Positions 9,489 to 20,129 of a DNA stretch of 64,000 nucleotides are shown piece by piece. The DNA comes from Ctena decussata (taxonomy: Eukaryota; Mollusca; Bivalvia; Lucinida; Lucinidae), in NCBI GenBank assembly GCA_963989385.1, contig OZ022500.1, positions 18,304,460 to 18,368,459 on the forward strand, written 5' to 3'. Numbering within the stretch: position 1 is the first letter of the stretch; each line of letters starts with the position of its first letter. A program made the position numbers and the translations under genes. Below the pieces are notes generated by a model that was not told the origin of the DNA, ran no database searches, and worked only from the letters and a program-made list of their open reading frames with translations.

Positions 9489-10620
9489 AATGTCACAGTG
9501 ACCTTGACCCTAGCATCCTGGAACGCAAAATTATCCAAAGGCGATTGGTCCATAAATGAAGTTGCTACAGTGATAACAAAATGTTTAAAATAGCAACTGT
9601 GACCTTGACCTTTGACCTACAATGTTGAATCGAAAACTTATCTAAGGTATTGTCACACTAAACATTTGTATGAAATCTAATCACAATCACTCCATAAATG
9701 GAGGCGCTAGAGCGATGACAATGTTTTTTTTTTCTAAAAACACAACAACTGTGACCTTGGCCTTTGGCCTATATCGCTGAAACGTTAATCTATCCAATAA
9801 TACTTGTGTGAAGTTATCAAAATCGGTACAAAATAAAGTTGCTAGAGCGATGACAAAGTTTTCTTAAAATAACCATTGTGACCTTAACCTTGGACTACAA
9901 TACTGAAATAAAATCTTGTCCAAGATTTTACCATATTTAATATTTGTGTGCAGTTATATCAAAATTCGTCCACAAATGAAGGCTCTTTGACGACGACAAA
10001 GTTTTTCTTAAAAATAGCAATTGTGACCTTAATCTTAAAGAGACAATGCTAAAATGCAAACTCGTCCAAACCATTGTCACTCTTAACATTCGTATGAAGT
10101 TGTTTCAAAATCGGTCAATGAACGAAGGCGCTAGAGCGATGACAAAATGTTTCTAAAAATAACAACTGTGACCTTGACCTCAGACCTAAAATGCTGAAAC
10201 GTAAACTCGTTCAAGATATTGTCACAATTAACAATTGTATGAAGTTATTTATCAAAATCGGTCCATCAATGAAGACGCTAGAATGACGACAAAGTTTTTC
10301 TAATAATAGAAACTATGACCTTGACCTTTAACCTACAATGCTGAAATGCGACTTATATAAGATATTGTCACCCTTAAAATTTGTATGAAGCTATACCAAA
10401 GTCTGTCCATATATGAAGGTGCAAGAGGGATGACAAATATTTTTTTTCTAAAAAGTTGTACCTGTGACCTTGACCTTGACTCTACCACCCTGAAACGCAA
10501 ACTCGTTTGAGACATATTTGTGTGAAGTTATATCAAAGTCGGTCAACAAATGAGGTCGCTTAAGTGATGACAAAAGGTGAACATACGTACGTACATACAT
10601 ACGTACGTGACAGACCATAT
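9489..10620. repeat. Tandem array, eight diverged units of about 145 bp
   Basis: Units begin GTGACCTTGACC at about 9489, 9598, 9750, 9879, 10023, 10168, 10315 and 10464. Each continues with a GCTGAAACG-like block, TTGTATGAAGTTAT, AAATCGGTCCATAAATGAAG and GCTAGAGCGATGACAAAG. The reverse strand of each head reads as spaced AGGTCA half-sites. The right edge merges into an ACGT-rich tract (10574-10608). Confidence 0.88.
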
Positions 10621-10855
10621 ATTCCCTCCACAATTTCGTTGTGTGAGGGGATAAGAAAGTATCAGCACGGTGGGGTATCACGTGACTTACCGTGACTGTT
10701 TTGTAGACGGGTAAGACTATTGATCAGTATCAGGTTGGGAAATATGTGTTGTATCTTAAATACAGAATGCTTAAAAGATCTGTCGTTTTTGTGCACCCGA
10801 AAATCAACAAGATTTCACCCCACGGGCGACCATGACCTTTCTTCAACTTGTTGTT

Positions 10856-10891
10856 AGTAGTATAGGCTGTCGTAGTGAAGCCTATACTACT
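10856..10891. repeat. Short palindrome
   Basis: AGTAGTATAGGCT and AGCCTATACTACT arms of 13 bp around a 10-base loop. Isolated, function unknown. Confidence 0.6.
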
Positions 10892-11146
10892 GTTGTTACT
10901 CACCTACCGTGCAACATGGTCCTTCCATTTTCATTTCAACATGTCTGAGCACTGAATAACAAGTAGGACGTCTGCTTCGTACCTTGTCACCCTGTCAAGG
11001 CTTTTGACCTAAAACACCATATTCAGGAAGTACTGTCTTGAAACGTTAAGTATCATAAAAGTGTTAGGGTGAATGGTTACAATCTCAGGGGCAGCAACTC
11101 TGTACTTATCGTTTTTGCCTCTCTTCCCAACGGATATCGACTCTCA

Positions 11147-11275
11147 AAGGAAAGAATTTGCTCCCGTATTCCCCATTTCAGAAGACCTAGGTCCTTCAGG
11201 GATGGAACAGGATGTCACAATATTTGTTCTCTTTTGTAAAGAATACAGAAAATATGGGATGTACCCATGATATAC
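11147..11275. repeat. Dispersed repeat E fragment
   Basis: AAAGGAAAGAATTTGCTCCC with a following ACAGGATGTCACAA and GGGATGTACCCATGA-type edges, matching parts of other E copies in inverse order. The flank 11276-11895 shows nothing recognised. Confidence 0.5.
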
Positions 11276-11895
11276 ACCCTTAATACGTATTGGCCGTAAT
11301 TTTTGGATAGTTTTGATCCTGCTAACAGGGTTTAGGTTGCATTCCACCATTAATTTTCCATAGACGACAATGTTAACATCTGGTCGTTTTATTACAAAAC
11401 TGTATATACAAAGTTTTCCAAACCTGTCTTACTTTAAAGTGTCATCCTAGCCTATCAATTTGAGATGAAAACATCCACTGCCTTCCCATCTCAGTGAGCC
11501 GCTAAGCTAGACTGCGTATGGCAACCACCGATTCGTACTCCAAAAAAGAGCATACTTTTTTCCTAGGAGATCAATTACCAAAATCAACCCCATCTCCTTC
11601 TGGTAAAATATTTCTCAATTCAATATGCCTTTTTGTTGGTCTTTTTTAATACTGCAAGAAATCTAACATGCATGATTGACAGATGACGTCATCTCTCTTA
11701 CAATTTAAACCTAATGCTTTCCCCGAAATAGGCGGGGCAAGTCCTCATGAATATTTAGTGGACTGTACCCTGCAGACATATCAGACAGCTTTCCGCCCAC
11801 AACTTTTGACACGGCACTGTATTAAGATTTTAGGCTAATTTAGATGGACTGGCACACTTTTAGGGGGGAAAACTCTGTCATTGCCAATTACATTT

Positions 11896-12131
11896 GAGCC
11901 GCGACACGAGAAAACCAACAATGTGGTTGTGCGCACAGCGCAGACTCAGATCAGCCTGGGAATCTGCCCAGCCTGATCAGACTCTTCGCTAAGAGTTTAA
12001 AGGGTAGCTAAGGGTCCAAGCTACCTCCATGCGGACAGCGAAGACTCTGGCCAGAGTGGGCAGATGCCCAAGCTGATCTGAGTCTGCGCTGGGCGCACCA
12101 CCACATTGTTGGTTTTCTCGCGTCGCGGCTC
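11896..12131. repeat. Foldback element A copy
   Basis: Full-length, GAGCCGCGACACGAG to CTCGCGTCGCGGCTC, with only a few changes from the copy at 1900. Confidence 0.92.
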
Positions 12132-12159
12132 ATTTATTTATCTTCCTTTTCGATGGGGA

Positions 12160-12500
12160 TTAACTTTTAAAGGACAAAATATTTTTCTAGGAGGAAATTC
12201 CTACTTCTTTTGAGAGTAGATCCCCCTCTCGCCCCCCAACCACACCCACCCACCACCACCACCATATTGGAAGAGAGGGCTTTGTCGTCCAGGGAAGCAA
12301 GCACGAGGTTACAACCGCTCTCCTATCCCTATTTGTAACAAGACCTGTCACAGGGACATAATAGCTCGCCTGACAGCGCCTTGCCCATCACATAAAAAAC
12401 TTTAACGTAAAACTTTAACATTTTGCTAACGCCGTCGCCGCCGCCCCGCCAACGCCAACGCCGCCGCTGACGCCGACGCCGGGGGTAGAGCAATAGATCT
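12160..12500. repeat. Repeat E fragment and GCC-rich low-complexity tract
   Basis: The left part carries the E-like block TAGGAGGAAATTCC and an ACCCACC/CACCACC run (12240-12264). The right part (12430-12485) is GCCGTCGCCGCCGCC-like triplet sequence. Its reading as a peptide is low complexity and not believed. Bases 12501-13215 show nothing recognised. Confidence 0.5.
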
Positions 12501-13215
12501 TCCTGAACTTCAGGCGAGCTAAAAATGGCGTTAAAACAAGCGGTGTTACCATGCACTTTAACATGTTCTAATATTACGAGTAAGCACGGTGAACTATTTT
12601 CTTTAATGTGGGGAAATCTGCTCTAGTGCCTCGATTTTTCAGTACGTTTTGCACTTGAGAATTTTCTTAATAAAGGATGACACAAATACCAAATACCAGC
12701 CTAATTTTATGGGTCTTATGCCTAAACATACGTCACAACATGTAGCGTTGTATAAGCATTTTTGAAAAGGTAAACCGGTGCAAATTAAGCAAACAGATAC
12801 AAAACCCGCTTAGATCTTTTTTCAGAACTTAGAACTAAATCTCTTATTCATGAAACAATATATGTTGCGAATACTGAATGAGATAGCAATTTCTACATTC
12901 TTTATTTTAATAAAACAACAAAAAATACAAAATATTTATGAAAATGGAATTTTTAGAGCCTGGATTCATGTTGCTAGCAGCATTCATGGTAAGTTTATAT
13001 TTACATAGCTTTTTTATTGTTATCAAATAATTCAAATACTTTGTGCTCACAAATACAGTATCACTGAAAGCAAAGTGCAAATTATTAAAATTCTCGCCTA
13101 GGACCTTTTTGTCTATGAACCAGTGATTTTTGTTGGGACCTCCGACTTGTAACGCTTGTAGCGTTTCTGTTATATGATACATTCATATCCCTCGATTGAA
13201 GAAATGTGGGGATAT

Positions 13216-13511
13216 AGAGGATCTTACAGGAGTGGTCTTTTCGTATGAAATTTATGAAACGAGCCTTCGGCGAGTTTCATAAATTTCATATGAAATGACC
13301 ACAAGTGTAAGATTCTGTTTATCATATGACACTTTAAAATGGAGTTTTAACGCCTTCAAACTAAAACATTATTTTAATTCGAAAACGCGTTGTTGACATG
13401 GACGTTGTCAATGACGTTACGTATACGCGCCAAAGTGTTATTACACGTGTGGTCATACGATTTTTATGACACGACGTTATCCACTGAATAACAGCGACGT
13501 CATATGATAAA
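13216..13511. repeat. Foldback element C copy
   Basis: GAGGATCTTACA edge, the palindrome AAATTTATGAAACGAGCC / GGCGAGTTTCATAAATTT, then CGTGTGGTCATACGATTTTT and GACGTCATATGATAAA. Copies at 32638, 51921 and (diverged) 38735. Confidence 0.88.
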
Positions 13512-14235
13512 ATTGTATTATCTTTGAAAATATGACTTCGTTCTTTTGAATGTAATTAGTTTAACTATTTTTCCATAAATGTTGGAAAATATCTAAAATA
13601 CCGTTTATAGACATGCATCGAATAGCTAGAAATATAGTGGGATAAATTTCATCTAAGCAACAACAACAACAAAAACAAGAGGGCCAAGAGGCCCTTAATC
13701 GCTCACCTGAGCAAAAAGGTCAAACATCAAACTAGAATCATCAGCTGAACAAACTAATAGTTTGAAACTGTCAAAATAAGAGAGACATTGTTTAAAGGTC
13801 AAAGAAGGATCTTAATATCTATTACTCAAAAAAGTTCATGTACTAGTTGTCAGACTGCATTTATCAAATTTTGCACCAAAATCTTCTATAATTTCCATTA
13901 ACTCCTATCCTTAAGCATTTTCCCATATAAAAACACCTGAAAGCAAATTTGACCTTGCCGTAAAAAAATCAGGGTCAACCCATGGTCATTATTTAAACAA
14001 TCTTGGTAGAGCTCAAGTGGTCAATGCTAAATACCAAATTTCAAGCCAATCGGTCTTTTTGTTCTGGCCGAGAAGAGGATTTTAATGGCTTTTAATCATA
14101 TATGGGCGTGGCCGCCATGTCGGTCATGTGACCTGGACTGCTTGAACAAATTCGCTAAGCCCCTATCATACCAAATTTCAAGCATCTGAGCCAAGTAGTT
14201 CTGAAGGAGATTTTTTTAAAATATTTTCCTATGTA

Positions 14236-15224
14236 CGAGGTATGTTCGGAAAGTAATAACTTTGTTATTTTTAAACATAGAGCTTTAAAACTTCAGTCAC
14301 GTTAAGAAATATATATAACGTTATTCATTTTCTTTACAAGCGGACATTTGCCTACGTCGATGCATTCTAAAATTATCATATCCATAGCAACACGATATAC
14401 GCTCTTGCGAAGCAACCCTCATTTATTTCTATAGTGATGATATTATACGCCATGTGTTATGTCAAAAACGCGGGAAACGTCATCTTGATGTCGCAGTATA
14501 CCGTGACGTCATAAATAAAATACGTATTTAACGTAAGCAGTTACCGCATCGCGGAACACAAAACAAACCAGGTGCTCGAAACAAACATGCAACGCGAAAT
14601 CATTAAAAAACAGCGTGTCGTGATACAGTTTCCCCAGAGTTTATAGATGTTTCACCGTCGGAAACATTGAAAAAGTTGAAGAAATCGTTTGGAGACCAAA
14701 CATTGAGCCGCACATCTGTTTTCAAGTGGCACAGACGCTTTATGGAGGGGTGCGAGATTGGCAGGTTGGGGCACGTCCCATACAGCCCAGCGCCACTTGA
14801 TTTTGCGCTTTTCCCGGCCGTCAAAGCCCAGCTACGTGGAACCCGCTTCGACGATCTCCAGAGCCTTCGTCGCCACGTGCAGGCAATTATTTCATCCTTT
14901 GATAAAGTATGGTTTCAATCTGTTTACACATCATGGATCAGGAGACATGAACGTTGCGTGCAAGCACATGGCCGCTATTTCGAGAAGGAGTGAAAACTGA
15001 CGTTGGCGTCATTAATTTTTCCGTCGGGTTGCTCCGACCTACCGTTGGTACATGTTTTTAATTCATTATAACTTTTTATTGTTATATGTATGGCGAAGAA
15101 ATTTTGCAGTGATATGCAATAATAGATGCAGTAAAGCTGTACTGAATTTTGTTATAATACAACATGTACAATGAGCCATTCAAAAGAAATGCGTTCAGTC
15201 CGGGACCTTTCCGAACATACCTCG
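14236..15224 (+). mobile_element. Mariner-like element, internally deleted
   Basis: Inverted ends CGAGGTATGTTCGGAAAGT and ACTTTCCGAACATACCTCG-type (15205-15224), each flanked by TA, the mariner target duplication. About 989 bp, shorter than the usual 1.3 kb. Nested in the GGGCC composite. Confidence 0.88.
14667..14993 (+). pseudogene. Mariner transposase, deletion-fused fragment
   Basis: The frame reads SFGDQTLSRTSVFKWHRRFM (N-terminal helix-turn-helix) and then jumps to PYSPAPLDFALFPAVKAQL and ISSFDKVWFQSVYTSW...HERC...RYFEKE (C-terminus). About 110 residues of an expected 340 or so. The catalytic core with its first two Asp residues is missing, so it is dead. Upstream in-frame stops also break the start. 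Confidence 0.88.
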
Positions 15225-15330
15225 TACTTCCATGGTTCAAACCCAGGATCCGCTGATTTTTAAGTATATTCTTTTTTCGAACCCAAGACCCCCACCGCAA
15301 GGCCATTTCTGACCCTGGGGCCAAACTTGG

Positions 15331-15456
15331 TTTGGTTTAAACATATTTATTTCGCTTTTCAAATGACATTCATATATACATACATGTACAAATAACATAT
15401 GAGTACAAGCTATGGGATTAGAACGGAAGCTGTGTGCTTATAGAGTTCTTCTCCCT
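15331..15456 (-). mobile_element. 5'-truncated LINE tail (126 bp) of the 41.6-kb LINE family
   Basis: TTTGGTTTAAACATATTTAT and ATGGGATTAGAACGGAAGC match the 3' end of the large antisense LINE at 41576. It is flanked by the 8-bp duplication AAACTTGG (15323-15330 and 15457-15464), a target-site duplication from retrotransposition. Confidence 0.85.
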
Positions 15457-16227
15457 AAACTTGGTATAGGCTCTCGAAGCAATACTTCATATCAAATTTT
15501 CAAGCCTCTGAGCCTAGCGGCTCTGAAGAAGAAGGTTTTTGAATATTGTTCTATATTTTCTATGGTTCAAACCTAGGACTCCCTGCCTAACGGCCATTTT
15601 GGACCCTGGGGCCACCATTTGCGCAAATTTAGAACAGACTTCTAGGCAATGCTACATACCAAATTTCAAGCATCTGAGCCAAGTGGTTCTGAAGAAGAAG
15701 ATTTTTTATTTTTTTTTATCATGTATTTCTATGGTTCAAACCCAGAACTCCCTGCCGCGGGGCCATTGTGGACACTTGGGCCACTATTTGAACAAACTTG
15801 GTAGAGGATCACTAGGCCATGCTACATACCCAATTTCTAGCATCTGAGCCAAGTAGTTCTGGAGAAGAAGATTTTAAAGTATATTTTATTTTCGAACCCA
15901 AGACCTCGCGCCGCAGGGCTATTTTGGCCCTCAGGGCCACTATTTGAACAAACTTGGTAGAATTCTACTAGACAATGCTTTACACCAAATATCAAATTCC
16001 TAGGCCTAGCAGTTTCAGAGAAGATGTCATTTAAAGCAAATTATTGACGACGGTCGACGCACGACGGACACCGACTGATCACAATAGCTCACCTCAGGTG
16101 AGCTAAAAAGCGTGCATCCGTTCACGAGCGACTGAAGTTATAGCTGAGTTCGCTAGAAAATAGAGGATTTCCACCCATTTATTAGTTTCGTTATTGGGCT
16201 AAGTTAAAACTTCAGACACCCGTGATC

Positions 16228-16540
16228 TGTTACAGTGAGCCGACGGTTAAGGCTCTGGGGCCGTATTTATAAAACGACTTAAGTGGTTACTAAGATGTTG
16301 CTAAGGCTGAATTTTTATGAAGGAAATTTCCTACAACTATGAAATTTGCTCTGGAGGAACAGTCTGAAAAAGACTGTTCCTCCAAAGTAAATTTCATAGT
16401 TGTAGGGAATCTCCTTTATAGAAATGTAGCCTTAGCAACAGCATAGCAACGACTTAAGTCGTTTTATGAATACGGCCCCTGGGCTGATAATCCAGATGTT
16501 GTGGGTTCGTGTCTGTCATAGGTCTCGATTCTCCTCTTGT
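16228..16540 (+). repeat. tRNA-like SINE head split by foldback element B
   Basis: GTGAGCCGACGGTTAAGGCTC lies left of the insertion (given in part) and GGGCTGATAATCCAGATG with GTGGGTTCGTGTC lies right of it. Joined, these look like A box, anticodon arm and B box of a tRNA-derived sequence. Element B (16257-16480) sits between them. Confidence 0.55.
16257..16480. repeat. Foldback element B copy
   Basis: GGGGCCGTATTTATAAAACG at the left and TATGAATACGGCCCC at the right, with a perfect inner stem GGAGGAACAGTCT...AGACTGTTCCTCC. Three further copies in the window. Confidence 0.92.
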
Positions 16541-16676
16541 CTCTCGTTTTTTCCATTCTCTACTTATTTGTACATTCCCTCATCGACCAAAAAAAAACTA
16601 CTGTTAAAAATGTGTAAAACCATTATCCATGCCTACTCTGTCTGACTACATTAAAATTACATTTGAACACGATACA

Positions 16677-16784
16677 CCCCACCAGGCACACAGATTGAAT
16701 CAACCTTGAATCAACCTTGTTTCAACGTCATGACGTTGAATCAAGGTTGATTCAAAGTTGAGTCAACATTGTGTGCCCAGTGGG
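16677..16784. repeat. Foldback element D copy
   Basis: CCCCACCAGGCACACAG left, TTGTGTGCCCAGTGGG right, centre CAACGTCATGACGTTGAATC. Compact 108-bp form. Confidence 0.88.
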
Positions 16785-16789
16785 ATGCA

Positions 16790-17060
16790 CACTCAAAATC
16801 TGTAAAGGACTTTCCTATATATCATTTTGTATTTCATTACCTGTCCGATTCAGGATTTTTAAGGGGTGCTGTGAAAAAATTGCGACTTCCTAGTTACTTC
16901 CCTGAAAGACTCAGCCCTTCAAAAGAGGAGTTACTCTTAAAGGGGGGGGGGGGGGACTTCTTTCTTTTAAGAGTTAATCCCCGTTGAACAGGGAAGGATA
17001 CAAAGATGGAAGTGGAAAAGTTGCTTCCTCTTAATATCTATCCAATTACCGCAGCATGAT
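16790..17060. repeat. Dispersed repeat E copy
   Basis: Contains a G run (16941-16953), TTCTTTCTTTTAAGAG, and ATGGAAGTGGAAAAGTTGC...CTATCCAATTACC at the right edge. The order matches the 3835 and 35475 copies. Confidence 0.55.
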
Positions 17061-17315
17061 TAAGATCAAGGTTTGTTCCACTTTTTGCACTTCTTCTCTT
17101 CTCTTAAGCGAAATGTTGGCACTTTTAGTGTAACGCCAGATGCCTGAACACGCAGCTCATTTTAATCAAGTGTCAAATTAAGAAATTAGAATTTCATTGC
17201 CACCCACTCTGTGCGTATGTCTGTTCACATTTTCATGAACTTCCTAGTCAAAACATCAAACAAATATTTAGACGAGCAGTTATACTTCCAACAGATGTTG
17301 CATTATAACAAAATT

Positions 17316-17550
17316 GAGCCGCGACACGAGAAAACCAACAAAGTGGTTGTACGCCCAGCGCAGACTCCGATCAGCCTTGGCATCCACCCAGTCCGATCAG
17401 ACTTTTCGCTAAGCGCTGAAAGAGGAGCTAAGGGTCTGATCTACCTCCGCGGACAGCGAACACTCAGATCAGACTGGGCGGATGCCCAGGCTGATCTGAA
17501 TCGTCGCTTGGTGCACATGCCACTTTGTTGGTTTAGTCGTGTCGCGGCTC
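17316..17550. repeat. Foldback element A copy
   Basis: GAGCCGCGACACGAG left, CGTGTCGCGGCTC right; some substitutions in the right arm (TTTAGTCGTG). Confidence 0.92.
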
Positions 17551-17826
17551 AAATGTTGGCTTTTAAACAGTTAGTATGCGCTCTATTTGTTCTAATTTTA
17601 TTCAATAAGCTTTAACTTATGATTCATCCCAATACAAAAGGTATGAATCATAAATTAAAGATTATTACATAAAATTAACAATTGTATGATTCATTCCATT
17701 TGTACTGTATGCACTAATATTTCTATTTCAGTTGATTCAGCTTTTTCATCGTTCTCTAGGAGGTAAGGCTCAACAGCACTAATTTGTGTATTCAGAGTAT
17801 GTGCTAAAAGCAGACACATATGACCA

Positions 17827-18050
17827 GGGGCCGTATTTATAAAACCACTTAAGTCGTTGCTATGCTGTTGCTAAGACTAAATCTCTGTGAAGGAGATTCC
17901 CTACAACTATGAAATTTGCTCTGGAGGAACAGTCTTTTTCAGACTGTTCCTCCAGAGCCAATTTCGTAGCTGTAGGGAATCTCCTTCAAAGAAATTCAGC
18001 CCTAGCAACAGCATAGCAACGACTTAAGTCGTTTTATAAATACGGCTCCA
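17827..18050. repeat. Foldback element B copy
   Basis: GGGGCCGTATTTATAAAACC to TATAAATACGGCTCC with the GGAGGAACAGTCT stem; loop TTTTC. Confidence 0.92.
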
Positions 18051-18269
18051 GGATCCATATCCTGCTCTTAACACCGAACTGGAAAGGTAAACGATAAAGA
18101 TGGCACGTCAAAAGCAAAACAAGACAAGCGAAAAGCCAAGAGGTCAGCAGTTTCCCAGCAGATGGCCACGAGGCTATTCCAAATAAAATATAAAAAGTCA
18201 AAGGTAAACAAAAAGCCGACAATGACAAAAATAGCAAACCACAGCAGAATCCCCTCCTTGGAGCTGCCA

Positions 18270-18585
18270 CACTGTAAAAAAAATTCCGTAGATTTAACGG
18301 TAGAATAACTGGCAACCAGGATGCCAGTCAATTTCCCGTTATTTCCCGTTAACGGGCGTTTGCCTGTAGAACATTGTTTGAAATTACGATATGGCAGTGT
18401 TGTGTTGACTGGCCGTACTCGAAAATAACTTATAGTGTTGAAGGGCAATATGACCGAAACAACACCTGTTCTTTTCTATCTTACTCTGCTTGATAATTCC
18501 TGTAAAATTTCACTGGCCCCGTGAAAATAGCGGGCATTGGTTTCCAGTTATTCTATCTTTAAATCTACGGAGATTTTTTACAGTG
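18270..18585. mobile_element. MITE with CACTGTAAAA inverted ends
   Basis: About 316 bp. The left end CACTGTAAAAAAAATTCCG, with TTTAACGGTAGAATAACTGG, is the inverse of the right end CCAGTTATTCTATCTTTAAA...TTTTTTACAGTG. No intact frame inside; non-autonomous DNA transposon. Confidence 0.85.
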
Positions 18586-18668
18586 CAATATTAAATTATA
18601 CTCGGGGCTGAAACCAGTTTTACCCTCACCCAGTATTATGTAATGGTTCAAGTTATGAGGCCCGTGTG

Positions 18669-18736
18669 AAGGATTTCTAACCCATCAATAATCAAAACAG
18701 CAAAGGATTTCTAACCCATCAATAATCAAAACAGCA
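18669..18736. repeat. 34-bp perfect tandem duplication
   Basis: AAGGATTTCTAACCCATC... is present twice with period 34 and no mismatch, so it is recent. Confidence 0.9.
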
Positions 18737-18845
18737 AACATAAATCGGAATTACATACTGATACGAAATGAGATGAGTACTCGATAGCTAAATTGGAACA
18801 AAAGAAGTCCAAAGTCTCAAATTTTGGAATAAATTTCCTATAATT

Positions 18846-19081
18846 TAGCCGCGACACGACAAAACCAACAAAGTGGTTGTGCGCCCAGCGCAGACCCAGA
18901 TCAGCCTGGGCATCCGCCCAGTCTGATCAGAGTCTTCGCTGTCCGCATGAAGGTAGCTTAGATCCTTAGCTACTCTTTAAGCGCTTAGCGAAGAGTCTGA
19001 TCAGATTGGGCGGATGCCCAGGCTGATCTGAGTCTGCGCTGGGCGCACAACCACATTGTTGGTTTTCTCGTGTCGCGGCTC
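18846..19081. repeat. Foldback element A copy
   Basis: TAGCCGCGACACGACAAAAC to TTCTCGTGTCGCGGCTC, full-length. Confidence 0.92.
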
Positions 19082-19609
19082 ATATCATTCATGCAAGCAA
19101 TAAGTAAATCCATTCATTTTTTTATTGCTGTGTATACCAGGATGGATGATCCGCCATGAGTTTTCTTGCGTTATTTTCTTACGTCATTCTGAATGAGGAA
19201 ACCCCGGGAATTCTTCATTATTTAGTTTATAATTTCACTGTTTCTGTATGCATTCTTTCAAAATGCAGCGCAGTGAATGTGTAATCATGAGGACTTTCAT
19301 ATGATATTCGCGATTTTATCGTGGGTTTCATAGTTTTTGTCTTTAATCGTCCCCCAAACATCCAAAACCGAAAGTAGGCTGTAGCACGTGAATGATGTTG
19401 TCGCACTAAAACTGGGGGAGGTTTAAACATGAAAACAAGTAAACTCTCAGTAAAATCAAGAAGAATACCAGTTTCAGATACTTACAAGCATGCACTCACT
19501 GTGCTATATTCTATAAGACTGCATTCGGCAACAATGAGGTTATTTAGAAAAATACTAACCACGAAACAATAGTTGTGCTGGAATTCCAAGTATTTCCTGT
19601 GACGTGAAA

Positions 19610-19765
19610 ACCACGTGATCATCCACCGTGTATATACCTTACATGTGAAGGAGTACATTTTCTTGGACGGACACACGGCGCCAAGTGTGTGCAACTATGT
19701 TTACGTACCGTTGAGCCACTTGGGTAACGTCGATAAGAGAATTGAAATGAACTTAACTGAGTACA
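19610..19765. repeat. Dispersed repeat L copy
   Basis: Shares GGACGGACAC/GCTCGGCGCC, TACGTACCGTTGAG and GGTAACGTCGATAAGAGAAT blocks with 38296-38400, which lies in an ADAMTS intron. The coding potential of its open frame is not supported. Confidence 0.55.
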
Positions 19766-20129
19766 TTTTCAGGGGGACCCAACTCTGGCAACTTTGGCAT
19801 GGTCCTTCGGGGAAGCAAAGAAAAATCAAGAAAGTTGTTACCCGTTTAGAAAATGGCAAATAATATAGAGGTGTACCCATACGTCATTTTAAAAGGATTC
19901 TAAAAATAAAGTTTTCATGTTTTCACATCACGTTAATGCTCATGAAAGACACCCAGTTACATTTTATGAATTGTTTCTTTAATGTGTTCAATCGTCTCTC
20001 TCTTCAGATATATACTGAGAGGCAAATGAAAGTAAACACTTTTTGAATGCAAATATTTTACTCATTTCTCTTGGCTCAGGCCTGAAATTTTGCATAAGTT
20101 ATTGTTACTCAAGGTTCATCAGTGTGGTA

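Larger units (their letters stand above)
13672..16108. mobile_element. Composite GGGCC / GCTCACCTGAG element with nested insertions
   Basis: Opens ACAAGAGGGCCAAGAGGCCC then GCTCACCTGAGC and closes with a GACGGTCGACGCACGACGG block and CTCACCTCAGGTGAGCTAAA. In between are four to five diverged units of about 180-190 bp containing CATACCAAATTTCAAGCATC, GAGCCAAGTAGTTCTG and AAACTTGGTAGA. A mariner relic and a LINE tail interrupt it. This end structure resembles repeats common in molluscs (recalled, not checked). Confidence 0.75.

Noticed and set aside
12420..12490. Arg-rich minus-strand frame over the GCC-rich tract
   Set aside because: Low-complexity triplet repeat; no start, splice or domain support.
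14667..15000. A 108-residue frame as an intact small gene
   Set aside because: It is a mariner transposase with its catalytic core deleted, lying within mariner ends.
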